From contig NZ_MBTG01000001.1 in assembly GCF_002027705.1 (NCBI RefSeq), positions 62,001 through 126,000 of the forward strand: a DNA stretch of 64,000 nucleotides. The letters are read 5' to 3'. Below, in pieces: positions 1 through 8,486 of the stretch. Within the stretch, counting starts at the first letter, position 1; the number at the start of each line of letters is the position of its first letter. A model generated the notes under the pieces. It saw only the letters and a program-made list of their open reading frames with translations, ran no database searches and was not told where the DNA came from. The translations under genes were made by a program, and so were the position numbers. Source of the stretch: Paenibacillus ferrarius (GTDB lineage Bacteria > Bacillota > Bacilli > Paenibacillales > NBRC-103111).

Positions 1-426
1 ATTGTTTGGAACGCTCCATACAAAATTGTCTCCCCAACCAGAAGATTTTACGTCTGCGAATTGATAGAAGTTGTCAAGGACTGTATCAGGAATAACAACA
101 TCAAGAATTTCAGAGATGATAGCAAACATTGTAAATTTAACATTCGGATGACCCATCATAACGGACTTGCTGAATTCCAAACCTTCTGGAAGATACGCAG
201 AAGCAATAGCTTGTTTAACAAGCGCTTCGGAGAATAGTTTTTGTTTCTCTTGATATGTTGTACCTTCTTTTTCAGAGTACATTTTGTACTTAGCGACTTT
301 ATTTCTTTCTGCTGGTTTAGCATTTTCATACTTCCAGTGATAAAATAATTCTACACCTGCTTGAACGATATCTTTTTGATCTTTTGAGAAATTAGTGAAG
401 CGTTGAGAAAAATGTTTGTGTAACAT
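1..426 (-). CDS. probable major capsid protein, N-terminal part (cut by window edge)
   Basis: An open frame of 142 codons runs off the left edge from an ATG at 426, preceded on the minus strand by a good ribosome site (AAGGAGATG). The N-terminus (MLHKHFSQRF) is rich in charged and aromatic residues, with no signal peptide or membrane segment. Position is the main evidence: it follows terminase, portal, protease-scaffold and a small head-type protein, where a major capsid gene normally sits. The family cannot be recognised from this fragment. A copy of ATAAAAATAA lies directly before its ribosome site. Confidence 0.5.
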   Translation of the reverse strand, partial: MLHKHFSQRFTNFSKDQKDIVQAGVELFYHWKYENAKPAERNKVAKYKMYSEKEGTTYQEKQKLFSEALVKQAIASAYLPEGLEFSKSVMMGHPNVKFTMFAIISEILDVVIPDTVLDNFYQFADVKSSGWGDNFVWSVPNN

Positions 427-463
427 AATTAAATTTACATCTCCTTGTTATTTTTATTTTTTA

Positions 464-973
464 TTAGGCTTGTTTTACAACTTCAAGTTGTGTAGCGGCA
501 ACACGAGCAGAACCAACTGAAACAGTAAGTTTTTGAATAACTTGAAATGCAATACGAGTTAGCCCAGTCAAGTCGGCGGCTACAGCAGGTTTCATAGAAG
601 CGTTAACGGGAACAACATATTTATTTAGCACTGTTGTGCCAGCGATTCCATCGTCAGTAATTGTAAATGTATCTCCAACTTTAAGGCGGTAAGCACGAGC
701 AGGACGGTTTTTAGCATTAGTAAACAGTGTAACATCTGTCAATGGTACACGTAATCCGTTAACCTCAATAATTTCAGGCGATTGAACAAGAACAACTTCA
801 TCTTTTGTTACATCTACTGGTGCTGCAACAACGCGAATATCTGGATTACCTGCAAGAACTCCTCCAAGAACTACCAGACTACCATTGTCCATATCGACTG
901 TGTTTTGTACCGAAATTACACAAGTATCCAATTGATTACCTGCCATTTTGTTTAAAGTAACGTAAGCTGACAT
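464..973 (-). CDS. small virion protein, possible head decoration protein
   Basis: A 169-residue protein, beta-rich by composition (many V, T, G), without signal or membrane segments. It begins at ATG 973 with AAGGAGATG upstream. It lies between the protease-scaffold gene and the probable capsid gene, a place often taken by decoration or stabilising proteins in tailed phages. The role is inferred from position only; no motif was recognised. Confidence 0.5.
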   Translation of the reverse strand: MSAYVTLNKMAGNQLDTCVISVQNTVDMDNGSLVVLGGVLAGNPDIRVVAAPVDVTKDEVVLVQSPEIIEVNGLRVPLTDVTLFTNAKNRPARAYRLKVGDTFTITDDGIAGTTVLNKYVVPVNASMKPAVAADLTGLTRIAFQVIQKLTVSVGSARVAATQLEVVKQA

Positions 974-1000
974 TAATAAAACATCTCCTTATTTTTTATA

Positions 1001-2635
1001 TTATTTATTATTTTTATTTTTTAGCCTTGACCAAACACTGTCATCATCGGATTCTTTTTGTTCGGTTAGTTCACGAGGAATTCCTACAAACATATGTCCG
1101 CTTTTTTTGTCATTTGTTTTAGCCAGAAGTTTATCACAAGCAAAAGACTTCAAATCTTTAATAAATTCATCTGCATTTTCACAATGACCTGCTTTTTCTT
1201 TGAAGGATTCCAATTCTTCCTTATCAAGAACATTAGAAAACTTTTGGAAAGCTTCGTTGATTTTTTCTTGTTTTTCATTATTTTCATATGAAGACTTAAA
1301 TTCTTGAAGTTTTGTTAATTCTACCTCTAAAGCAGTATACTTCTGATTTAATTCAAGTAGTGCATCAGTTTTCTCATCAATCTCTTTTTGGAAGTCGAGT
1401 TGCTTTTGTTCGAATTGACTTTCAACCTCTTTTGTTGCAACTTTTAATTTATATTCCATAACTTCATCAGGAACAAAATTAAACTCTAAAACTTCTTCTG
1501 AAGTGTCTTGAGCCAATTCCATTTTCTTCCACTCGTCTTTATATCTTGATTGTGTTTCATAATTAATGGAAACAAAGTCACCATTAATTGAGAATTCGTA
1601 ACCGAAATATGTAGATTTTTCGTAATTATAAACGATGACTACTTTCTCTTCAGTGAGATAATCTACAAGATACTCATCACAGTATTCATAACCCCACGAG
1701 TCTGTTTTTTTGTTTTGTCTAACAATTCTACGAAGTTCATCTTCAAGTTGTTCACTTGACCAAGAAAATGTACTCTTTGGATTAGACTCGCTAAAAGTAT
1801 CTTTGATTTTTGCTTCTAACTCATCCAAAGATAGTTCTTCATGATTAATACTCTTAGAGGACAAATCATCAATTGTTAAGCTGTATTTTTGTAGTAACTC
1901 TAAAACCTTATCCAATTTCTTACCTCCTTCATGTAATTCTTCCGCAACAACACTTTCTATTTGTTGCAGAGATTGAGTAAATATTGTTTTAAAGCATTCC
2001 ATTTTTTCATTAACTTCTTTAGCGAAGTCCTGTTCAGAGAATTGAACTTCGATAGTGGCGTTTTGCATAGCAGGCTTAACACCTAATCCCAATCCACATG
2101 CACCAAAGAAACTGAATTTACTAAAATGGAAATATCCGTCTTCTTTAAATTCGCCTTCATAGTCATCTGCTATTTCCATCGATTCTGCCTTAATCAAGTC
2201 TCTCGTTAAAATATCGACTGGATCATCAAATTTGCGCCAAATAAGACCCTCTACAGTCAAAAATGACCTAGTAACTCCATCGTCACATAGACGGTCTTCA
2301 AATTGAGCATTATTTTCACTTGGGATTACACCGATTGCTGAGCCAAAATATTTAACGTTGTATTTACCATCTTTCTTAACTAACCCCTGACGGTGGTCTG
2401 AAAAGTCTTCATCGCCATCAGCGTTCTCTTCGATGTAAGCTAATATTGGCGTGTTTGCAAGTGTGGGTACTGCTGCTTCCACAACTTCCTTTGAGAAGTA
2501 AGAATGATTGAGATTTTCTAAGGTATGCATTAGCCATATTTTCACTTTAAGGAAACGAATGTCTTCTTCAGATGATTCATAATGATTAAGCTTTTGAAAT
2601 AACACTGGCATTGACTTTTTTATAGCATCTTTCAA
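1001..2635 (-). CDS. probable prohead protease-scaffold fusion
   Basis: A 544-residue protein starting at TTG 2635 after AAGGTGGTG. The first about 190 residues resemble a capsid maturation protease domain: a segment around NTPILAYIEEN is followed by a DH pair and later by ESMEI, which could supply the His and Ser of an S78-type protease. The last about 170 residues are strongly coiled-coil (K, E, Q, L rich), as expected for an internal scaffold. The order portal, protease-scaffold, small protein, capsid supports the call. The last codons (K-N-K-N-N-K) contain one copy of the recurring ATAAAAATAA element. Assignment of catalytic residues is inference. Confidence 0.5.
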   Translation of the reverse strand: MKDAIKKSMPVLFQKLNHYESSEEDIRFLKVKIWLMHTLENLNHSYFSKEVVEAAVPTLANTPILAYIEENADGDEDFSDHRQGLVKKDGKYNVKYFGSAIGVIPSENNAQFEDRLCDDGVTRSFLTVEGLIWRKFDDPVDILTRDLIKAESMEIADDYEGEFKEDGYFHFSKFSFFGACGLGLGVKPAMQNATIEVQFSEQDFAKEVNEKMECFKTIFTQSLQQIESVVAEELHEGGKKLDKVLELLQKYSLTIDDLSSKSINHEELSLDELEAKIKDTFSESNPKSTFSWSSEQLEDELRRIVRQNKKTDSWGYEYCDEYLVDYLTEEKVVIVYNYEKSTYFGYEFSINGDFVSINYETQSRYKDEWKKMELAQDTSEEVLEFNFVPDEVMEYKLKVATKEVESQFEQKQLDFQKEIDEKTDALLELNQKYTALEVELTKLQEFKSSYENNEKQEKINEAFQKFSNVLDKEELESFKEKAGHCENADEFIKDLKSFACDKLLAKTNDKKSGHMFVGIPRELTEQKESDDDSVWSRLKNKNNK

Positions 2636-2665
2636 CTAATTTCACCACCTTCCCGAAGAGTATTG

Positions 2666-4225
2666 TTATGTTCGCATTCCATCTAAGTTTGAACCATTAT
2701 CAATTGTTTTTTGACCATCATCGGTAATGTCAGACTTCTTAGGTGCTCCACTCTTATCTTTACCTGACTGAGTGTGCGCCGAAAGCAAGGGCTTCATAAT
2801 CGAATCTAGGTTTAGACTATTTTCGAAATTGGTTAAGTTAACTAGTTGGGATGGAGTTAAACCAAGACTAGCTGCAACTAAAAGTCTTGGGAAGCCATAC
2901 TGTGCTGCCTGTATATAAGCATCTAATTTATCCTTTTGATTAAATCTTGTGATATCAGGAAATGTGATTTTAAATCTAAATCGTCCAGATACTTCGCGAA
3001 GTTTAAAATTAACAAATCTCTCAAAAATACGATACATATGAAGGACGTAATTTTCATCCGTCTGAATGGATGCTTTGATGCCCACACCATTTGATTTTTT
3101 CTCACCAAATAAAACAGGAGACGTACCTGACGACTCATAAAAGTGCTGTTGACCAATTCCAACAATATCGTTTTTACCTTGTGAGTCAGAAAAATCAATA
3201 GTTTCAGAATCTAGAGGCGTAGTAACCACTTTCACGCCTTCTGGCATAGTAGACTGCATTAAGCTTGAGAATTTACCCGCGGTGTCAGCGGCGATAGCAA
3301 AATTATCTTTCTTGTTCCCGTTCTTTTCGTCTTTATGAAGTGGGATTTTATTCAAGATAATTTTCCATACTTCTAATTGTGTTTTCGTTTTAAGAAGATT
3401 CTTGTAGGCTGCTATTTCCACGCTATCAACAAATAACCCCATCAGTGGTGGGGTTTGACCTGCTCTATTCTCATCAAACTTAAATACAAACGCTTTCGAC
3501 GGATCAAGAGTTACCCAGTACATGTAGCCTTTATTTTTATCAGTGCCATCTATAAAATCTAAATAGTACTGAGCAAATTCAGGTGCATAGTCGTCGATAT
3601 TGACACCCATTTGCATAAAGTAGTACATATTGAAAGCGTATTGATACCCCAACTCTGTTTTATTAACTATCTTACAATAGGCGCTAGGCATTTCTTGAAG
3701 CATTGTTTTATCGTTTACTTCTCTAACATAGTAAAATTTAGCATCTTCTAAAATGCACATTTTGGTTATTTGAGGAAAGGCCATTTTAGGATTTAGAGAG
3801 TCTAACCAGTCGCAAACTTTTTGATAACTCTTCTTAAATGCCTTTGATTTCATATCCTCAGCATCAGCATTTGTAGGCTCAATAAAGTAATCGAAAGTGA
3901 GAATTGAACCGTAATGATGAACAAGCCGATTGAACTGCATTATGTAGTTTTCAAGGTATTGTGCTAAATCACGTAATGCTTTCTCGTTTGACTTTGGATT
4001 GGAAATTAATTCTTCTACAGTTTTGCGGTCATATTTAGCAGGAGACATGTTGATATTCTTAAGTAGTTCGTTCTGCCAAATGGGATTGTAAAAAATAGAA
4101 TTACTTGCAGCACTATTAATCGATTTCGCATATTCAAGAGCATAATTCAACAAGTCAGGAAGTTCATTATTCATTTCTACATTTTTATCTTTGTCCAAAA
4201 AATCACCTACTTTCATTTGAGACAT
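2666..4225 (-). CDS. phage portal protein
   Basis: A 519-residue protein directly downstream of the large terminase gene (7-base gap). Its length, its mixed alpha/beta make-up and a C-terminal disordered tail rich in K, D, S and G fit portal proteins, which form the dodecameric DNA gate of the head and dock the terminase. The segment FYESSGTSPVLFGEKKSNG, followed by a helical stretch, resembles the stem/crown part of SPP1/SPbeta-type portals. The start is ATG 4225; the ribosome site is weak, suggesting translational coupling to the terminase gene. SPbeta has portal and terminase genes (yonE, yonF) in the same order. Confidence 0.7.
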   Translation of the reverse strand: MSQMKVGDFLDKDKNVEMNNELPDLLNYALEYAKSINSAASNSIFYNPIWQNELLKNINMSPAKYDRKTVEELISNPKSNEKALRDLAQYLENYIMQFNRLVHHYGSILTFDYFIEPTNADAEDMKSKAFKKSYQKVCDWLDSLNPKMAFPQITKMCILEDAKFYYVREVNDKTMLQEMPSAYCKIVNKTELGYQYAFNMYYFMQMGVNIDDYAPEFAQYYLDFIDGTDKNKGYMYWVTLDPSKAFVFKFDENRAGQTPPLMGLFVDSVEIAAYKNLLKTKTQLEVWKIILNKIPLHKDEKNGNKKDNFAIAADTAGKFSSLMQSTMPEGVKVVTTPLDSETIDFSDSQGKNDIVGIGQQHFYESSGTSPVLFGEKKSNGVGIKASIQTDENYVLHMYRIFERFVNFKLREVSGRFRFKITFPDITRFNQKDKLDAYIQAAQYGFPRLLVAASLGLTPSQLVNLTNFENSLNLDSIMKPLLSAHTQSGKDKSGAPKKSDITDDGQKTIDNGSNLDGMRT

Positions 4226-4232
4226 AGTACTA

Positions 4233-5972
4233 CTAAACGAAGAGATAGTCTAAAATATCAACTTCTTCATCATCTTTTTTGATATCTTCGTAGTGTTTTA
4301 GATAATACAAAATATAAGCAAGTGCTGCCCAAATATCTTTCTCTGTTTTTTTTGCTACTTGTTCTACACTTAATTTTCCACCTTGTTTTTGAACAAGCTT
4401 GAGATTTGCTGTTTGATCAATTAGTTGATCTGTTTGATAGTGAGCAGCTTTAATTTGCGCATTATCTTTGCTGACTCTATTTTTATCATTAGTTTCAATT
4501 AATTTACTTGGAACCAATAGCCTCAATCGACCACTTTCAACAAAATCAATAAAATTTGTTACAATATCAGTCTGAATTCCCTGAGCCTTTAAACTAAATA
4601 TCTTCTTAGGTGAAGAATTATTTTGAGCAATTTCGTCAGTATTAAGCGTATCCCAACTTTCATAAGGGTCGTTCTGCAATGGGTCAATGGTCTCTTTCAT
4701 TAATTCTTCAACAACGCCTTGACCAATACCGTTAGCATCAACTACGGTTACATTTCCACCATAATGCTTATCTAGCCTCTTTAAAAACATAGCCTGTTCA
4801 TTGAAATTTGTTCCATTGGGTGGAACGAAAATATTGCAAACTGTCGCTGTCTTGATTTTTCCGTTTGAAGATCGTTCAACTTCAATGACAACAAATGCCG
4901 ATTTATTATTATTGTTTGATTGAGAACGTGCAATATCTGCACCTATAAAATACTCTCGATTTTTACGGGGCTGAATGCTCGCAGTAGGAACTGTTCTCAA
5001 TTCTAATAACTTATTAATACTAACTAGCGCACCATCAGTTGCTCCAACCCAACGCGACTCATAGTTTTGACTAAATGACACTGAACTCGTTGTTGGGTCA
5101 TCTTTTTTTGCTAGGATTTGGCTTCTAGTTTCTCCTCTTCCGTAATGACAGGGCAGTTCCCAACTTGCGCCTAAAACCATCTTCCCTTTTAGTTCTGCCA
5201 TCTCATCTATCATGTTTATCAGACGAATAAACTCATCGCTCCCACGATATCCGCTAGTGGTTAAGTAATTGATCATGCCATTTAACTCATAAGGGTTGAT
5301 AGTGGATAGCTTACCAATAGTCCTTCTAGGAACGTTTACTACTGGTTCGAGCGCATCTTTAAAAAGGGCATTGTTTAATAACGCAGATTCCTCAACATTG
5401 AGCCTACGTCTTCTTTGTCCCTTTGAATGCTGGGAATTCGCTAAAACAGTATAGATTGCCCCCGATGTGAAAATGACTTCGACTTGATCTTTTGAAAAAC
5501 TTGATTTTACAATTTCATTATTCATTAACGGAAACCATTTAATAATTTCATTGTGCTTTTCTTCACTAATGGAACTAGCATTCTCACGAGTTTGAGCACT
5601 CATGGCCAACGTTATATCAGGAAAATGAATCGCAGTGTGATATATGCTCATTAGCTCAATCATCGTTTTCCCAAAGCCGCGGGGGAATACTCCGTATGTG
5701 CTGACAAAGCGACTCATCGAGCGCAAGAACACTCTCTGGTCTAAATCTAGCCTCATTCCACCTTTTTCTGGTGAGATGAGATCGTAAAATAGATCTGGAA
5801 ACCATTTGCTCCATTGAATAAATTGAATCCACTTGTCTAAATTTCTGTCAAAAGAACTTCCTTTTAGTTCATCCAATTTAACATTTGAATTAAAATCAGG
5901 ATTATCACCCACGCGGGAGCTTTTTCTACTGTGTTTGAAATTATCGCTTTGAAAATTATTATGACTAGCCAC
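4233..5972 (-). CDS. terminase large subunit
   Basis: A 579-residue DNA packaging motor. The Walker A motif FPRGFGKT is near residues 96-103, and a Walker B-like acidic segment (LNVEESALL) follows. The C-terminal RNase H-like nuclease domain is marked by FIGADIARS, with the first catalytic Asp, and VVDANGIGQG, with the second. The protein would cut concatemeric DNA and pump it through the portal made from the next gene. Its start overlaps the preceding gene by 8 bases, so the two are co-translated. Gene order matches SPbeta (YonF-like); direct homology is inferred. Confidence 0.88.
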   Translation of the reverse strand: MASHNNFQSDNFKHSRKSSRVGDNPDFNSNVKLDELKGSSFDRNLDKWIQFIQWSKWFPDLFYDLISPEKGGMRLDLDQRVFLRSMSRFVSTYGVFPRGFGKTMIELMSIYHTAIHFPDITLAMSAQTRENASSISEEKHNEIIKWFPLMNNEIVKSSFSKDQVEVIFTSGAIYTVLANSQHSKGQRRRRLNVEESALLNNALFKDALEPVVNVPRRTIGKLSTINPYELNGMINYLTTSGYRGSDEFIRLINMIDEMAELKGKMVLGASWELPCHYGRGETRSQILAKKDDPTTSSVSFSQNYESRWVGATDGALVSINKLLELRTVPTASIQPRKNREYFIGADIARSQSNNNNKSAFVVIEVERSSNGKIKTATVCNIFVPPNGTNFNEQAMFLKRLDKHYGGNVTVVDANGIGQGVVEELMKETIDPLQNDPYESWDTLNTDEIAQNNSSPKKIFSLKAQGIQTDIVTNFIDFVESGRLRLLVPSKLIETNDKNRVSKDNAQIKAAHYQTDQLIDQTANLKLVQKQGGKLSVEQVAKKTEKDIWAALAYILYYLKHYEDIKKDDEEVDILDYLFV

Positions 5973-6936
5973 TTACATCATCTTCTTCATTGCCAAAGGA
6001 ACTATCACTCATTTGACTTTCATAATCTTGTTTCTTCTTATCATAAAACGCGTATATTTCTTTATATTCACACTCAGGAAGCCCCTTCAAATCCCGAACA
6101 TAATTAATGAAACACCACAAAGTCACATCAACTTTATCTTTTGGTTGCTCAGTAAAGTGGGGGAGAAGGGGCATGATTTCATGGTTTTCTTCAACCATTC
6201 TTGCAAGTTGGCCAAATGTATCTAATCCACCCGACAAATCCGCTTTACTCATCTGTGACGGTTTAAGTTTTCCTGCTTCAGCTACATCTTTAACCATTGC
6301 AGCCCATTCTTTAGCTTCTTTGAAGTTACCTTTTGCTTTAGCTAAAGTTTCTTTAACTTTATTTACACAAAACTCTCTAAAATACTCCTCGTGCATAGTA
6401 GTAAGGAGTTGAAAGCTTGTTTTTAATTGCTGATACTTATCTTCGAATAGATAATATTCATCATCTGGATAACCATATCCATATTTACTCTTTAATTGAC
6501 TTAAATCATAACTGACATTGAGTTTTCTTTGTGTATCATCAGATGAAAAGTGCGAATTCGGAATTATTTGTTCTTTATTGTTTTTATTGAGATGAATAGC
6601 ATCATCGCTATCTTTCCAAGTTAAATCTCTATAATTTAAGTAAATCGATTTGATGTACATGCCCCATGGATTTTTATTTCTGTTTTCGCCCTCTGAAACC
6701 GAGGAGTCCCATTGATGTTGAATAAATGGCTTGTTAAGTTGCAAGAGCATGTCTTTTACTGATTGGATTCTACTAACATCTACATTATCGCTTACACATT
6801 TTTTGCAAATACTGACACGTTTATGCGAATCAATTGGGTTAGTTGAAACATAAAATTGATCAAGTGTTTTAGGTGTTCCACAACTAGAGCATGGCTTATA
6901 TATTTTCTCATTTGATTCTTTTTTTTGTATTACCAC
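5965..6936 (-). CDS. zinc-finger protein, candidate small terminase subunit
   Basis: A 323-residue protein starting at GTG 6936 behind AAGGTG. Residues 17-42 form a CxxC...CxxC zinc finger (CSSCG ... CKKC). The rest is helical and charged, with an acidic C-terminus. It overlaps the large terminase by 8 bases, the usual place of the DNA-recognition subunit, and the zinc finger may bind the packaging site. A structured untranslated leader lies upstream. No family was recognised with certainty. Confidence 0.5.
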   Translation of the reverse strand: MVIQKKESNEKIYKPCSSCGTPKTLDQFYVSTNPIDSHKRVSICKKCVSDNVDVSRIQSVKDMLLQLNKPFIQHQWDSSVSEGENRNKNPWGMYIKSIYLNYRDLTWKDSDDAIHLNKNNKEQIIPNSHFSSDDTQRKLNVSYDLSQLKSKYGYGYPDDEYYLFEDKYQQLKTSFQLLTTMHEEYFREFCVNKVKETLAKAKGNFKEAKEWAAMVKDVAEAGKLKPSQMSKADLSGGLDTFGQLARMVEENHEIMPLLPHFTEQPKDKVDVTLWCFINYVRDLKGLPECEYKEIYAFYDKKKQDYESQMSDSSFGNEEDDVSG

Positions 6937-6972
6937 TCTTTACACCTTCTCCCGTATTTAGAAATAAGATCA

Positions 6973-7094
6973 GTGGACGGAACTCTCTAGGGAGTATCAA
7001 GTCCACCTTTACATGTCCTTTCAAATGAGGACAATTCCACCGAAATGGTTTACACAAAAGTGCAAACTAAAAAGCACCCGAAATGTCGGATGCT
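6973..7094 (-). promoter_or_regulatory. structured leader upstream of terminase genes: three hairpins
   Basis: Between the 51-codon gene and the terminase operon are three inverted repeats: GTGGAC/GTCCAC (6973-6978 with 7001-7006, with a nested ACTC/GAGT stem), TGTCCT/AGGACA (7014-7019 with 7028-7033) and AGCACCCGA/TCGGATGCT (7073-7081 with 7086-7094, one mismatch). None has a long T-run, so these look like folded mRNA leader elements, processing sites or a packaging-related structure rather than clear terminators. Confidence 0.4.
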
Positions 7095-7141
7095 CGAACT
7101 TTACACTTTCCTATGAAATTGTAGTTTTATCGTTAATTTTA

Positions 7142-7297
7142 TTACACAGCTAATACATTTGGAATTATCACTGGTTGAGTAGGAAACTCACTATCTTTTT
7201 CTATTGCAATCGCGTATCCAGAATAAAGAATTTCAATAATGATGTACGTTCTATTATTGTAAACAACTTCTTTATTTGACACATCAAACATATCCAT
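7142..7297 (-). CDS. hypothetical 51-aa protein
   Basis: Starts at ATG 7297 (MDMFDVSNKE) with GAGG about 12 bases upstream. The middle is hydrophobic (IIIEILYSGYAIAIE) and probably forms beta strands rather than a membrane helix. It sits between the glycosyltransferase and the terminase leader. Function unknown. Confidence 0.5.
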   Translation of the reverse strand: MDMFDVSNKEVVYNNRTYIIIEILYSGYAIAIEKDSEFPTQPVIIPNVLAV

Positions 7298-7314
7298 TTA
7301 TTTCCACTTCCTCA

Positions 7315-8370
7315 TTATGAGATTCTAGATAAAATATTATATAAATACCTACGTGGCTTAGTCTTGTTATATTGCCGCAATCCTAAATCATAAAGGAATT
7401 CTATATCTCTGTTCCTAATGGCATGTAAATAAACTTTCGGAAAAAAACTGATCGATCCGTTGTTAAATGTGCTTTCAATTAGATTGTTGTCAGATACATA
7501 TTTTTCTATTTGTGCTTTCATTTCTACATCACTTAATTGACTATTAAATAAATTAACCAAGCAAGTTTTAAATGAGTTTAGTAACATGATACAAATTCCA
7601 TAAGATTGCTTTTCTCGACTGTCGTGAAAATGCTCTTCCACTACTTCCTTTTGGATCTGATATCCACTAATAGTGTCATCAAATAAATAGGGCATATACT
7701 TGCTTGTGAACCCACCTTGTCTATAGTAGTAAAGAGGTTTATCAATAACTTTTACTTTTTTTGCAATTAAAAACATTTCCAAGTTATAGAAAAGGTCATC
7801 TCCTAAAAAGTGAATTCGATTTAAATACTTGCCACTTTTTTCTAAGATTTCTCTTCTATACAATTTTCCGTGTAAGCTTGCAGGAAATGGATGCCCATGT
7901 AAATAAGCAGTTGCTAATTCATTTTTTATTTCTTCACCATCATAAACTTTGTCTAATTTAAAAAACCAACTTGTATTCTTTTGTTTTATTAGTTGACTAT
8001 TACCTAGAACCTTATAGGTGTTACACACTGTAATGTCTACATCACTTTTAATAGTTGTGTTGTACAGTATTTCTATAGCTGTTTTGTCTATCCAATCATC
8101 TGCGTCCACAAACATGACATATTCAGACTTAGAAATTTTGATTCCTTTGTTTCTTGTGGCAATACTACCCTCATTTTGTTTGCTAATTAAAATTATTCGA
8201 TTATCCTGCTCACAATACCGCTGACAAATTTTTAAACTGTCATCATTAGATCCATCATTCACTAAAATTAATTCAAAATCTTTAAATGTTTGATTGAGAA
8301 TAGATTTAATGCATTTATCGAGTTTTTTTTCTGCATTATATATAGGAACGACAACACTTACGGCACTCAT
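7315..8370 (-). CDS. GT-A family glycosyltransferase (family 2)
   Basis: A 351-residue enzyme with the standard GT2 features: N-terminal VSVVVPIYNAEKKL for nucleotide binding, FELILVNDGSND, and the metal-binding DxD in VMFVDADDW near residue 90. It would move a sugar from a nucleotide-sugar donor to an unknown acceptor. It lies among the tail fibre genes, so it may decorate virion proteins, or it may change the host surface to block superinfection. Its ribosome site (AAGGAGGG) is strong and a sigma-A-like promoter lies upstream, so expression outside the late phase is possible. Confidence 0.85.
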   Translation of the reverse strand: MSAVSVVVPIYNAEKKLDKCIKSILNQTFKDFELILVNDGSNDDSLKICQRYCEQDNRIILISKQNEGSIATRNKGIKISKSEYVMFVDADDWIDKTAIEILYNTTIKSDVDITVCNTYKVLGNSQLIKQKNTSWFFKLDKVYDGEEIKNELATAYLHGHPFPASLHGKLYRREILEKSGKYLNRIHFLGDDLFYNLEMFLIAKKVKVIDKPLYYYRQGGFTSKYMPYLFDDTISGYQIQKEVVEEHFHDSREKQSYGICIMLLNSFKTCLVNLFNSQLSDVEMKAQIEKYVSDNNLIESTFNNGSISFFPKVYLHAIRNRDIEFLYDLGLRQYNKTKPRRYLYNILSRIS

Positions 8371-8403
8371 TGAAATTCCCTCCTTATTAATCCCTCCATA
8401 TCC

Positions 8404-8431
8404 ATAATATCACATTCTTTATAAAGAACAA
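8404..8431 (-). promoter_or_regulatory. putative sigma-A promoter for the glycosyltransferase
   Basis: On the minus strand a TTGTTC box (8431-8426) and a TATTAT box (8409-8404) are separated by 16 bases, about 35 bases before the start codon. This is a fair match to the vegetative consensus. Confidence 0.4.
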
Positions 8432-8486
8432 AGATATAAATAATAAGATAAGGAGCGGTTATTTTTAAAGGAGTTAGTTAATGAAA

